The position numbers and the translations under genes were made by a program. From the NCBI GenBank assembly GCA_902495705.1, contig CABUXT010000020.1, positions 1-42,981 on the forward strand: a DNA stretch of 42,981 nucleotides, written 5' to 3'. The notes under the pieces are model-generated. The model was not told the origin of the DNA. It saw nothing but the letters and a program-made list of their open reading frames with translations, and did no database searches. Positions 1-9,012 of the stretch are shown here, piece after piece (the first letter of the stretch is position 1; each line of letters opens with the position of its first letter). Source of the DNA: an uncultured cyanobacterium (GTDB taxonomy: Bacteria > Cyanobacteriota > Vampirovibrionia > Gastranaerophilales > Gastranaerophilaceae).

Positions 1-95
1 GGATTTTGGCAAGTGCGCCGTGTGAGCGTAGCGAACCCAGCACGTCTTGGCGAGAGCTGCGTTGAGCCGGTCGAGCCGCCAATAATCCAAGACTG
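1..95. repeat. 95-bp GC-rich element, copy 1
   Basis: This copy matches 21971-22065 at 94 of 95 bases, with the one difference at base 28. It is much richer in G and C than its surroundings. Its ends are imperfect inverted repeats (GGATTTTGGC at the left, GCCAATAATCC at the right). It abuts TTTCGGAATC, the right arm of the common intergenic hairpin, so it appears to sit in the tip of such a hairpin whose left arm lies outside the window. No reading frame of note is present. Confidence 0.85.
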
Positions 96-158
96 TTTCG
101 GAATCTTTTCAATAATCAATATTTATCAATAGTAACATTTGCTAACTTATAAATTTTT

Positions 159-182
159 GTCGGCATAGCAATACCGACCTAC
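159..182. repeat. GTCGGCAT hairpin repeat (family R2), copy 1
   Basis: The sequence GTCGGCATAGCAATACCGAC is an inverted repeat followed by CTAC. Related copies lie at 2012-2038, 26849-26873, 37073-37100 and 37333-37360, in both orientations and only between genes. Confidence 0.75.
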
Positions 183-202
183 GAAAAAAATAAAACTTAA
201 CT

Positions 203-476
203 GTCATTCTGAACAGCAGGAGCAGAGTGCGGAACGAAGTGGAGTCACGTTTAATGCGACTGCGTAGATTCAGAATCTATCCATTTTATTTCTGTCATGC
301 TGAACTTGTTTCAGCATCTCAAATTTAACATATTAGTCTTATATAAAATTTGTAATATTAAAGACCCTGAAACAAGTTCAGGGTGACATAGACCTTTTTG
401 AATGGTTAGAGATTCTGAATAGGATAAAATCTATTTCGCTATGCTCCTTGATTTTTAATCCTTTCAGAATGACAAC
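203..476. repeat. Cluster of R1 hairpin repeats with a loop insertion
   Basis: Three R1-type hairpins are packed here. At 203-278 the arms GTCATTCTGAA and TTCAGAATCT are separated by about 50 foreign bases instead of the usual 2-4. At 292-391 two copies (tip TGCTGAACTTGTTTCAGCA, and CCCTGAAACAAGTTCAGGG) face each other. At 402-475 a longer hairpin with a different interior ends in TTCAGAATGAC. No gene is visible in 96-997. Confidence 0.75.
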
Positions 477-579
477 TTTTTTGTTCTATTATAAAATAAA
501 TATTCAATATTCTCCTGAACATTTGACTATCAAAGCATTTGAGCCTTGTTTAACCTACACAAAAACCCTTATTTCTCAA

Positions 580-710
580 TGTAGAAAACTATGTAGAAAA
601 CATGTTTAAAAATAAAAGTTTTCTACATGTTTATTATTCATGTTTATAACTTTTTTAGTTTTGAACATTTTATCTAAAATTTATCAAAAGTTTTCTACAA
701 TTTATCAACA
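580..710. other. Cluster of DnaA-box-like 9-mers in AT-rich gap
   Basis: The 9-mer TTTTCTACA, one base from the cyanobacterial-type DnaA box TTTTCCACA, occurs at 619-627 and 691-699. It occurs inverted (TGTAGAAAA) at 580-588 and 592-600. TTATCAACA, one base from TTATCCACA, is at 702-710. Bases 591-601 and 618-628 form a perfect 11-bp inverted repeat. Very AT-rich DNA follows to 990. It could be an origin-like region or an operator array. Against a chromosomal origin, neither dnaA nor dnaN is visible and the essential genes to the right would be transcribed against an outgoing fork. Confidence 0.35.
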
Positions 711-997
711 TCCTGTAAGTTTGATTTAGCAAAGCTTTTCAGAGTTTTATACAAATATTTAAACACTACTATCATGAAGAATATTATTAATATATTTGTA
801 TAAATTAATTTGTTATATATAATATAATTTCTAAAATAGGATATTTTTAAAATACCTTACTCATATTTTATTGAATATTAGATAGTTGGGCAAATTTTTT
901 AAATTTAGTAATATTTTGTTCTTAATATTCATGTTGTATTTAGTTTGAAAATCGATTATAATAATTTTATAAGATACATTATAGAGGATATTTTTGG

Positions 998-1675
998 ATG
1001 AAATTGAAAAAGTTATTTTCTGCATTTACATTAACAGAATTGTTAATCGCATTAGCTATATTGGGTGCTTTAGCAGGGATGGCAATTCCTTCGCTAATGG
1101 AAGGCTTGCAGAAAAAACAACTAACACTTCAATTGAAAAGTACAATTGGCGGTATTCAGCAACTTGCTCATAATCAAATGATTGCAAAAAATACCAAAGA
1201 TTTGACTTTGACTGATTTTAGCAGTCCTGAAAAACTTTTATCTGAAAAGAATTTCCCTGTTGTAAAATCTTGCGAAAAAGCTGAAACTTGTTGGACAGAA
1301 TCTTATAAAAAAATAGAAGGAAATACAGCATCAACAAGATATTTGGAAGGTAATAACAGGTCAATTATTTTGAAAAACGGTGCTATTATTTCTTACGGAT
1401 TATCAAATGTAGCAACAAAAGGTTTACCAGCAGATAAAGATGATAGAGATATTGGTATTTTCCGAATTGATGTTAATGGCACAGATAAACCAAATATGAT
1501 TGGTCGTGATGTTTTTTGGTTCTATATCTCTAAAAAAGGTAAAATTTTGAACCATTCACAAGTTGCTGGTAGTGATTATAATGAGGCAGGTGCTATTGCA
1601 GGTTGTAAGGCTGAATCCTTTATTACTGCTTGCTTGACAGTTATTCAAGAAAATAATTGGGATATGGTTTATTAG
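998..1675 (+). CDS. Prepilin-like (type IV pilin / pseudopilin) protein
   Basis: This is a 225-residue protein with a short basic leader (MKLKKLFSA), the class III prepilin motif FTLTELLIALAILG at residues 10-23 and one hydrophobic N-terminal helix. A prepilin peptidase would cut before the F and methylate it. The C-terminal half has IDVNGTDKPNMIGRDVF, a D-x-N-G...PN..G.D block shared by all four prepilin-like proteins in this window, plus a late cysteine pair (GCKA...TACL). GAGGA lies 10-15 bases before the ATG as a ribosome site. It stands alone between repeat clusters. A minor pilin or pseudopilin is likely; which machine it serves cannot be told here. Confidence 0.85.
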   Translation: MKLKKLFSAFTLTELLIALAILGALAGMAIPSLMEGLQKKQLTLQLKSTIGGIQQLAHNQMIAKNTKDLTLTDFSSPEKLLSEKNFPVVKSCEKAETCWTESYKKIEGNTASTRYLEGNNRSIILKNGAIISYGLSNVATKGLPADKDDRDIGIFRIDVNGTDKPNMIGRDVFWFYISKKGKILNHSQVAGSDYNEAGAIAGCKAESFITACLTVIQENNWDMVY

Positions 1676-1727
1676 ATTTAGACAATTTTTTTGTTTGCAA
1701 TGTGTAGGTAAAAATATTGCCAACTTG

Positions 1728-2170
1728 TTTGGCTTAGATTTTATCCTATTCAGAATCTCTAACTGAACACTTTAGTCTAAGTGTCATTCCGAACTTGTTT
1801 CGGAATCTCTAATATTTCACATAGGTCTATGTCATTCTGAACTTGATTCAGAATCTTTTTAATAATCAATATTTGTCAATTATAACATTTGCTAAATTAT
1901 TAATATGGAAAAGACCCTGAAACACCGAGTAGGAACAGAATATTACGTTTCGATTTCATCTCAACTTATATTCTAGTCAGTTCAGGGTGACATTGCTATA
2001 TATGTGTTTTCGTAGGTCGGCATTGCTATGCCGACAATAAAATCAACCTTGATAGATTCTGAATAGCAAGAAAAATTTAGCCTCATTTCATTCGCATAAT
2101 TTTTCTAAGCTTTCAGAATGACATTATAAAAAGCCTGCCCTCAAAACCTCTAGCCTTCTTGCCCTCTGGC
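1728..2170. repeat. Intergenic repeat cluster (R1, R2, R3 families)
   Basis: Two R1 hairpins, tips CCGAACTTGTTTCGG and CTGAACTTGATTCAG, lie at 1778-1860. At 1913-1993 a third has arms GACCCTGAA and TTCAGGGTGAC split by about 55 unrelated bases. An R2 hairpin lies at 2012-2038, a long R1 hairpin at 2051-2122, and an R3 tract (AAGCCTGCCCTC...TTGCCCTCTGG) at 2131-2170. I see no gene in this 495-base gap. Confidence 0.75.
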
Positions 2171-2824
2171 TTACAAAAACACAACTTTATTTCTGCCTGA
2201 ATTTTTTGCATCATACAATGCATTATCTGCTTTTTGCAAAAATTCTTCTTTGTTTCCGATAGATTGGTCAAGTTGGCAAGCTCCAATACTTACCGTAATA
2301 TTTATCGGTTGGTTTTGGTAGTTCAAATCAAGGGTTTCAATAGTTTTGCGAAATCTCTCCAATGGGATTTCTGATTGTTTAATATCTGTTTCGGTTAAAA
2401 TTACTACAAATTCTTCTCCACCAAATCTGAATACTGTATCAGTCTTTCTGAAAGTTTGTAATGCGGCATTTGCAACTTCTTTTAAAATATAATCTCCGCA
2501 AGGGTGTCCATAAGTGTCATTAACGGCTTTAAAATGGTCTATATCAAACATTACAAGTGTAAGCTTGTTATTATAGCGTAAGGCTCTTAAAAACTCTTTT
2601 TCTAACGTGTTATCAAAACATCTTCTGTTTGACAATCCTGTAAGCTCGTCTGTGATAGACAAATATTTTGTTCTGGTATAAATGTAGTTAATCTGTTTTA
2701 TAACTTCCATTTTATTTTCTTCAGGAACATCAAAATCACGGATGATATGTTCTATATTTTGTTGAATTTCATCGAGCAAAGTATCAGGGATATCAAACTC
2801 TGTATATTCTAAATTCTCAACCAT
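2171..2824 (-). CDS. Diguanylate cyclase (GGDEF domain)
   Basis: This 217-residue protein has an N-terminal region of about 50 residues without a recognised sensor domain, then a complete GGDEF domain. The signature is GGEEF within FRFGGEEFVVIL, and an RKTD inhibitory I-site lies five residues before it, so product inhibition by c-di-GMP is expected. The metal-binding stretch FDIDHFKAVNDTYGH is intact. It should make cyclic di-GMP from two GTP in the cytoplasm. AGAGGAG upstream of the ATG fixes the start. It is a single gene with no visible partner phosphodiesterase. Confidence 0.93.
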   Translation of the reverse strand: MVENLEYTEFDIPDTLLDEIQQNIEHIIRDFDVPEENKMEVIKQINYIYTRTKYLSITDELTGLSNRRCFDNTLEKEFLRALRYNNKLTLVMFDIDHFKAVNDTYGHPCGDYILKEVANAALQTFRKTDTVFRFGGEEFVVILTETDIKQSEIPLERFRKTIETLDLNYQNQPINITVSIGACQLDQSIGNKEEFLQKADNALYDAKNSGRNKVVFL

Positions 2825-3107
2825 AAAGCTCCTCTTATAAGTTACTTTAGCATAAATATGCTGACTTAGAACTCTCTTTCTATCACAAAAATATATTCGT
2901 CAATTTTTGTTGAAAACTTTAATGGTTAAGCTAAAAATTTACAAAACTAAACGTCTAAAAGTTTTTATTTTTAGAAAAACATTAAGTAATGTAAAAGTTC
3001 GGTCTAAAACATGTTACTTTTCCAAAAATTTTGGGAATATATAATATGTACACAGACCATTTTCTTTTTCTTTATTTTCTCCTACACACAAAACCTTTTA
3101 CCGAAAA

Positions 3108-3125
3108 AGCCGTCCGAACACGGCT
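3108..3125 (-). terminator. Terminator after the manC-type gene
   Basis: The stem AGCCGT/ACGGCT has a 6-base loop and is followed on the minus strand by a run of T. It lies 18 bases past the stop codon of the GDP-mannose gene. Confidence 0.6.
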
Positions 3126-3142
3126 ATTTTTATTGGCAAAAA

Positions 3143-4513
3143 TTAGGCTCTGCCATACATATCTTCATAGCGGATTATATCGTCTTCTGACAAAATATCG
3201 CCTTTTTGAACTTCGATAATTTCCAAATCTTCTTCAAAAGGATTTTGTAAAGAGTGAATGGCTTTAATTGGAATATCAACGCTGTGCCCAGGAGATAATA
3301 TGTGGTCTTTACCTTCTAAAACGACTTTTGCCATGCCTGACAATACAACCCAGTGTTCACTTCTATGATTGTGAGATTGAACAGAAAGTTTTTGTCCGAC
3401 ATTAACGTGAATAATCTTTGTTTGGAAACCTTTGCCTTCTGCAATAACAGTGTAAAATCCCCAAGGTCTGTAAACTGTTTTATGAACCTTTTGAGTTCCG
3501 TCATGTTGTTGTTTTAAGGTTTCGTAAATTTGTTTAACTTCTTGAGTTTTGTCTTTTTTACAAGCCAAAATTGCATCTTCAGTTTCGATTACGACAGTGT
3601 CTTCTAAACCTATTGTTGCAACGAGTTTTGATGATGAATAGACAAAAGAATTTTTTGAACCTTTATCTAAAACATGACCGACAAATACATTGTTATTTTC
3701 ATCTTTTGGGCTAACTTCGTAAATAGATTTCCAAGAGCCTAAGTCTTTCCAATCAGATTGAAGTTCAACCATAGCAATATTGTCACTTTTTTCCATCAAT
3801 GCGTAATCTATTGAGATATTTGGCATTTTGTCAAATTCGGTGAATGAAATTTTGTTATCTGAACATTTTATGTTTTGTAAAATACTTACAATATCAGGAC
3901 AATGTAATTCTAATTCTTTCATTATTGTAGAAACTTTAAACATAAAAATTCCACTGTTCCAATAATAATTTTCATCTTTCAAGTATGTCAAAACAGTTTC
4001 TTTATCAGGTTTTTCAGTGAATTTTGTAACTTTGTTATTTACAGAATGAATATAACCAAATCCTGTTTCAGGATAAGTAGGTTTGATACCAAAAGTTACG
4101 ATTTTTCCTTCGTCAACGTATTTTTGAGCACTTAGAACAGTTTGTTTAAATTTTTCATTCTCTTTAATCAACAAATCTGACGGAACAACCAAAATAGTTT
4201 CGTCTTTGTCAGAAGTTTCTAAAATATATTTAACGCAAATTGCAATAGCAGGTGCAGTGTTTTTTGATAGAGGTTCAGCCAATATCACAGGATATTCGCA
4301 CAAATCGCCAAGTTGCATTTTTACGTTTGATTGATGTTTAGAGTTTGTAACGCTGATTATTTCTGATGCAGGAATAAATTTGTTAAGCATTTCAAAAGTT
4401 GATTGTAACAAACTTTTTTCTGCACACAAGTTTAATAACTGTTTTGGGTATAGCTCTCTTGACAATGGCCATAATCTACTGCCCGAACCGCCTGCTAATA
4501 TTACTCCAAACAT
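3143..4513 (-). CDS. manC: Mannose-1-phosphate guanylyltransferase / mannose-6-phosphate isomerase
   Basis: This is a 456-residue bifunctional enzyme of the ManC/AlgA/XanB type. The N-terminal nucleotidyltransferase domain starts FGVILAGGSGSRLWPLSR and has YPKQLL and FTEKPDKE. The C-terminal cupin domain carries the isomerase site (QSHNHRSEHW, about residues 376-385). It converts mannose-1-phosphate and GTP to GDP-mannose, and possibly fructose-6-phosphate to mannose-6-phosphate, feeding surface polysaccharide synthesis. AAGGAG stands 6 bases before the ATG. The length is usual for the family. No phosphomannomutase or GDP-mannose dehydratase is adjacent. Confidence 0.93.
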   Translation of the reverse strand: MFGVILAGGSGSRLWPLSRELYPKQLLNLCAEKSLLQSTFEMLNKFIPASEIISVTNSKHQSNVKMQLGDLCEYPVILAEPLSKNTAPAIAICVKYILETSDKDETILVVPSDLLIKENEKFKQTVLSAQKYVDEGKIVTFGIKPTYPETGFGYIHSVNNKVTKFTEKPDKETVLTYLKDENYYWNSGIFMFKVSTIMKELELHCPDIVSILQNIKCSDNKISFTEFDKMPNISIDYALMEKSDNIAMVELQSDWKDLGSWKSIYEVSPKDENNNVFVGHVLDKGSKNSFVYSSSKLVATIGLEDTVVIETEDAILACKKDKTQEVKQIYETLKQQHDGTQKVHKTVYRPWGFYTVIAEGKGFQTKIIHVNVGQKLSVQSHNHRSEHWVVLSGMAKVVLEGKDHILSPGHSVDIPIKAIHSLQNPFEEDLEIIEVQKGDILSEDDIIRYEDMYGRA

Positions 4514-4663
4514 TGTTGCTCCTTCTTTAATCCTTCTCCCTTAACTTTGATTATACTATAAAAACCTTAGACTTAACAATTATTCATACATTGTTAAAAA
4601 AACGCAATAATATTGTTCTTTTAGTTTTAATGTTTATAGTGAAGTAAAAAGAAGGTAGGTAAA

Positions 4664-5908
4664 ATGATTAATCCGGTAAATACATTCCCTGTGTCTTATA
4701 ACACAGCTATTCCTAATAATATCCCTCAAATGCAACCTCAACCTATTCAACAACCGCCTGTCCAAAATCCAAATATGAGCGGTCTTGATGCTTTGGCTGC
4801 ATACAATCAGCCGACTCCAAAAATGTCTGCTCCAAAACATATTGAACCTGCGTTGCCTACAGTTTTGCAACCTGAAGCTATAAAAGCAATCAAAGGTGAG
4901 CGAATTTATTCTTCAACAGGTATATTGGATTCAATCGTATCTAAAGGTGAAGATACTACAACTGTTTATAAAATGGATGCAGCAGCACCAAATGATGCTA
5001 TTAGAAAAATTGAATATTATGACAATTCAACAGGTAAGTTGAAATTTGTTCAAGAAAACTTCAATATAATTGAAAAAGGTAAAATGCCACAAATTAAAGA
5101 AACTGCAATTAGAGAATTTGACCAAGATACCGGAAAAGTTAAAAAAGAAACTATATATTGTAACGGCAAACTTGATGGTGTAAAAGAATTTGAATATTCT
5201 CCTGATGGAGGTTTTGAAAAAATTTATGGCGTATATCCTGATGGAAAATCAGATGTTATGGAAATTTGCTACAAAACAAACAGCAGCAGATTAACAGCGT
5301 TTGACAAAAATGGTAATGTAGACTACGTAGATGTAAAAGATAACAACAAAGGAACAATGCAATCTACTCAATACAAAAACGGAGTTCCAGTAAAACTTTC
5401 AGAAACTAAAAAATCAGTTATACCAAACTCTATAAATAAAAATCCCATGGCAGACCCTGAGTTAGTTCCAACAAATCCGATAAATCTAGGTTACGACCCA
5501 AAAGATGTTCAAGGTAATAAATCTTACTATTCAAACGGTGCATTAGAAAGTATCACCACAATGACAGATAATGGTGAAGTTATGCACAAATTCAACCCTG
5601 ATGGAACTTTGTCAGGTATTATGAATCAATCAGGCAAAGATGAAAAAACAATAATTTTTAATAGAACACCGGAAGGTCAAAAATATTATTCAGTAGAAGA
5701 AAAACTTGGTGATGATGTTTATAAAACAACAATATTTAACCAAGATGGCTCAAAAGAAGTTTGTGTAATGGATAATAAAAACAAATCTGAAAAGAATGCA
5801 GTATATTCAAAAGAAGGAAATCTTGAAAAATATTTTGAGTACTCAAAATATGACAAAATGATGATGGAATTCGATAAACAAGGTAATGTTATAAATATTC
5901 TTAATTAA
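4664..5908 (+). CDS. Uncharacterised protein with YwqK/MORN-like repeats
   Basis: This 414-residue protein has no signal peptide or membrane segment. Residues 1-70 are rich in Pro, Gln and Asn and look disordered. The rest is a run of degenerate 20-25-residue units of the kind Y-x-x-[DN]-G-x-[LV]-x-x-[IV] (for example YSSTGILDSI, YDNSTGKLKFV, YSNGALESI, FNPDGTLSGI), resembling YwqK/MORN_2 antitoxin-type or YD-like repeats. GAAGGTAGG precedes the ATG. The function is unknown. Such repeats usually form an open beta-sheet ribbon used for binding. It is transcribed divergently from the manC-type gene. Confidence 0.75.
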   Translation: MINPVNTFPVSYNTAIPNNIPQMQPQPIQQPPVQNPNMSGLDALAAYNQPTPKMSAPKHIEPALPTVLQPEAIKAIKGERIYSSTGILDSIVSKGEDTTTVYKMDAAAPNDAIRKIEYYDNSTGKLKFVQENFNIIEKGKMPQIKETAIREFDQDTGKVKKETIYCNGKLDGVKEFEYSPDGGFEKIYGVYPDGKSDVMEICYKTNSSRLTAFDKNGNVDYVDVKDNNKGTMQSTQYKNGVPVKLSETKKSVIPNSINKNPMADPELVPTNPINLGYDPKDVQGNKSYYSNGALESITTMTDNGEVMHKFNPDGTLSGIMNQSGKDEKTIIFNRTPEGQKYYSVEEKLGDDVYKTTIFNQDGSKEVCVMDNKNKSEKNAVYSKEGNLEKYFEYSKYDKMMMEFDKQGNVINILN

Positions 5909-5945
5909 CATTATTATGATTGGCTTTATTAAGCCGAAAATATTT

Positions 5946-5976
5946 AAAAGATGCGCATTTAATACGCATCTTTTTT
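5946..5976. terminator. Bidirectional terminator
   Basis: The 10-bp perfect stem AAAAGATGCG/CGCATCTTTT with a 9-base loop is T-rich on both exits. It sits between the ends of two convergent genes (stops at 5908 and 5981) and probably serves both. Confidence 0.85.
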
Positions 5977-5980
5977 ATTG

Positions 5981-7195
5981 TTAATACTGTTTAGTAATTT
6001 TTAGGATATTTTGATATTTTAGCCAACCTGTTGCAACGTGCTGAACATTGTCAATTCTGATTACACTTGCATTTGGTGTTACACCTGCGCGAACCCAGTT
6101 TGCAGAGTTTGGAAGTCCGCCTGCTTGTACGCCTGTTTTTACTTGAACTTGGCTTAAAAATCTGCAACCGATATTTAAAGATTTGAATAAAACTTTTTTC
6201 AAAGTATCACTATCTGTGCAGAAATAAATTGATGCTAAACCTTCCATAATTGTACCTAAACTGCAAGGCATAATATTGTCTTGGAAAGCTCCAAAATAGC
6301 TGTTATTTGGGTTTGTTATTTGTTTACTCAAAGTCGGAACTGCCATTTGTTCTGCGTAAGCTTTGAAAGTTGCTTTTTCTTCAGGGGTTACGAGATTATC
6401 TTTAAATAAATTTTCTATAGCTAAAACTGACCAATGGTCGAAAGGTATATCAAGTTCCATCGGTTTTCTTGTTTTTGCCAAATACATAAGAGCTTTTTTC
6501 GCTCCGTTTAGCCATTTTTCTTGTGGGTCAGCCTCATACAGATACATAAGTCCTGCAGCAGCTTCTCCGGGGTAGAAAATAGCTTCTGCTTCTTTATTTA
6601 TTTCGTGTTTTTTAAGGTCGTAATAAGCATAAATATTACCGTCTTCATTTTGAAGTGATAATAGAAAGTCTCCAAGACCTTGTAAAATTTCGAGTTTGAT
6701 ATGTCCTTCTGCTGCCAAATTTGAAAGTGCACACAATGCAACACCTGCTGCACCTGATTTTGCGATAGGAATTCTTATTTGTTCTTCTTCCGGTATAGAG
6801 ATTACACAATAATTGTTTTCAGGTGTTTTTTTGATATATCTTTTTACAAAATATTTTGATGATTTAATTCGGTCTTCTTTGTATTTATTAACAAGTCCGT
6901 ATTTTTCATACATATACATTGAATACAAAACACCGGCATGACGAAGTGAATTGTAAATAGTGTTGTCATACCCAAGTTCAGGGTCAACGTTTTTACGGTA
7001 TTCAAATCTTCCGTCTTCCAGCATATTTCTGTCAATATACCCCATAGACATACCAATTTCGTGGAAATAAGGCAAATCTTTGGTGTCTTCGTGTGTATTT
7101 TTCTTGGCATCTTTATAGAGAATAGATACAAATACTGCAACTATTGTCAAGAAAACTACAGGAATATATGTTGTTGGTGATGATATATCAAACAT
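5981..7195 (-). CDS. Membrane-anchored (alpha/alpha)-toroid-like protein
   Basis: This 404-residue protein has one N-terminal membrane helix (about residues 9-26), then a soluble helical part. It contains repeated helix pairs with small-residue turns (KSGAAGVALCALSNLA, YPGEAAAGLMYLYEA, FDHWSVLAIENLF), the pattern of six-hairpin glycosidases and related toroid enzymes. Aromatic and acidic residues are frequent (GYIDRNMLEDGRFEY). A carbohydrate-active role is a guess from fold pattern only. The start follows a TATAAT box by 6 bases with no ribosome site, so the mRNA is probably leaderless. Confidence 0.6.
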   Translation of the reverse strand: MFDISSPTTYIPVVFLTIVAVFVSILYKDAKKNTHEDTKDLPYFHEIGMSMGYIDRNMLEDGRFEYRKNVDPELGYDNTIYNSLRHAGVLYSMYMYEKYGLVNKYKEDRIKSSKYFVKRYIKKTPENNYCVISIPEEEQIRIPIAKSGAAGVALCALSNLAAEGHIKLEILQGLGDFLLSLQNEDGNIYAYYDLKKHEINKEAEAIFYPGEAAAGLMYLYEADPQEKWLNGAKKALMYLAKTRKPMELDIPFDHWSVLAIENLFKDNLVTPEEKATFKAYAEQMAVPTLSKQITNPNNSYFGAFQDNIMPCSLGTIMEGLASIYFCTDSDTLKKVLFKSLNIGCRFLSQVQVKTGVQAGGLPNSANWVRAGVTPNASVIRIDNVQHVATGWLKYQNILKITKQY

Positions 7196-7201
7196 AGCTT
7201 A

Positions 7202-7207
7202 ATTATA
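7202..7207 (-). promoter_or_regulatory. -10 box for a leaderless mRNA (toroid-like protein)
   Basis: A perfect TATAAT on the minus strand ends 6 bases before the ATG at 7195, which puts the transcription start at or next to the A of the ATG. The -35 region is weak. Confidence 0.6.
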
Positions 7208-7273
7208 CCAAAGTATATTAAAATAATAATAAAGCATTTGTATGATTTTTATTGAATTTTGTCAGAGGGTGAA

Positions 7274-8809
7274 TTATGCTGATTTTTTCGCATCTTCTCT
7301 ATATTGAGCAGTCCCCGGGAAAGCGTCAGAACCTGTTCTCCATTTTGTAATCATATATTGCATTTTTGGAATAAGTGTTGATAAGAATAATGCTGATGTT
7401 ACAAAACCTGCGCCCCAGTTGATAGCGTTCATCTTCAAGTTGTGATTTGAAGCTTTTCTCAATAGTTGTTCTGTTATTTCACCGCTGTTTGATTTCTTAA
7501 CTTTTTCAATAATAGATTTAACGTAGTCAACAAGTTCTTTTTTGTGAGCGTCAAGGTCATTTTGTGCAACAAACTTGTATTTTTCCATAAATGTATCGCC
7601 AAATCTGTTTTTGAAGAACTCTTGTAAAAATTCAGGGTTATTGATATGACCGCCTGACAAGATGTCTTTTACCTGACCTTCTGTTAAGATAGACAAATCT
7701 TTAATTTGAGGTTGTAACTTAGACATTTTTTCAGCAATTTGTTCAAATTCTTTAAGTTTGTTTTCAGGTACGATATTTTTAAGTTCTGCCTTAAATTCGT
7801 CAAGAGAAATGATTTTAATCTTGTCACCTGCAAATTTATCTTGAACAGATTTAGGAATTTTGACATCTTTATTGCCAAACATATCTTTTTCAAATTCTTC
7901 AACCTTGATAGATTGTTGTTTTTTGTCTTCAATATAGCCTTGCATATATTTAGTTGCAAATTCACTTGATACAGGGTCAAGTCTTGAACCGTTGCCGTTT
8001 TGTTCAAGTTTGTTCAACCAGTTGTTCATATTGTTCATATTGAACATATAGAAGTAAATTGAACTCAAATCTCTGAATAGGATTTCGACTCTTTCGTCGT
8101 TATTTCTTGCAGAATAAGCTCTGCCTGATGCTGTACCTGCATCTACTGCTAACAATTTATAGTTTCTGTCACTTTCAAATTTGTTGGCGATAGAAAGTAA
8201 ATTCAAACCGAATGATACATCTTTTTTGTCGTCCTTGTCTTTGTTTGATTTTGGAACAAACGTATCCATTGTAGGACGTGGATTTAGTGTATTTATTTGT
8301 GGAGTATTATCTTGTTGAGGTTTATTTTTGTGATAAGAACGAGTGATTGCTTGGTTGATTTTTGGCATTGCAAAACCAATGAATGCGTTAGCAATCAATA
8401 CACTTGAAATAACTTTGGCAAATTTGAATTTTGCCATAGTTTTTTCTAATATTTTTGCCCCATCTTTTGTTCTTTCACTGTGCAAATAATTTGCTAACGG
8501 ATTGTGTGAACCGTCTTTTGCAATATCAACATTGATATTAGGTAATTTAAGAATTTTTTGACCAAGTTTTTCAAATATAGCGTTTAATACAGTGACACCG
8601 CCGAGCCAAAAAACAGCACCTGAAAATTCTTCTGTAATTCTTTCTCTGGCTTCATCAAAACCGCCTCTTTGGTAGGCTTGGTAAGTTCTTCCGCCTTCTA
8701 CAAAAGCCTCTAACGCAATGACAGGCAAAAAGCCGTCACTTGCCATTTGTTTTACTATATTTCTTGATATTACATTATTTGTATTTGCTATGGGGATTCT
8801 TATAGACAT
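7274..8809 (-). CDS. Uncharacterised membrane-associated protein, lineage-specific type
   Basis: This 511-residue protein has two or three hydrophobic segments near the N-terminus (FSGAVFWLGGVTVLNAIF, about 67-84; FAKVISSVLIANAFIGFAM, about 131-149) and one near the C-terminus (WGAGFVTSALFLSTLIP, about 470-486). Between them is a long, charged, Lys/Asp-rich helical region with many short DELKxxL-like stretches. I recognise no domain. GAAAGTG upstream is a weak ribosome site. The gene is divergent from the 9013 gene, which has similar glycine-rich membrane segments, so the two may act together. Confidence 0.75.
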   Translation of the reverse strand: MSIRIPIANTNNVISRNIVKQMASDGFLPVIALEAFVEGGRTYQAYQRGGFDEARERITEEFSGAVFWLGGVTVLNAIFEKLGQKILKLPNINVDIAKDGSHNPLANYLHSERTKDGAKILEKTMAKFKFAKVISSVLIANAFIGFAMPKINQAITRSYHKNKPQQDNTPQINTLNPRPTMDTFVPKSNKDKDDKKDVSFGLNLLSIANKFESDRNYKLLAVDAGTASGRAYSARNNDERVEILFRDLSSIYFYMFNMNNMNNWLNKLEQNGNGSRLDPVSSEFATKYMQGYIEDKKQQSIKVEEFEKDMFGNKDVKIPKSVQDKFAGDKIKIISLDEFKAELKNIVPENKLKEFEQIAEKMSKLQPQIKDLSILTEGQVKDILSGGHINNPEFLQEFFKNRFGDTFMEKYKFVAQNDLDAHKKELVDYVKSIIEKVKKSNSGEITEQLLRKASNHNLKMNAINWGAGFVTSALFLSTLIPKMQYMITKWRTGSDAFPGTAQYREDAKKSA

Positions 8810-8940
8810 AATTACACTTTCAATTTTGATATTTATTTAATGTTTCTAAAGGTTTATTTTTGCTCCATGATTTCTATATTTTAATATTTTGTTACAAAGA
8901 TTTATATCTTTTCAGAATAATATGTTACAAAAAGTTAAAG

Positions 8941-8949
8941 TGGTATAAT
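8941..8949 (+). promoter_or_regulatory. Extended -10 promoter for the 9013 gene
   Basis: TGGTATAAT is a consensus extended -10 (TGn plus TATAAT). No clear -35 is seen. It predicts a leader of about 55 bases. Confidence 0.55.
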
Positions 8950-9012
8950 ATTAATAGCAATAAAATTTTTGTTCTTGTTTTGACATGATAGAAGTTGTGG
9001 GAAATAAAAATT

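Noticed and set aside
3031..3219. 62-codon plus-strand frame
   Set aside because: It covers the manC terminator and the antisense of its 3' end; no ribosome site.
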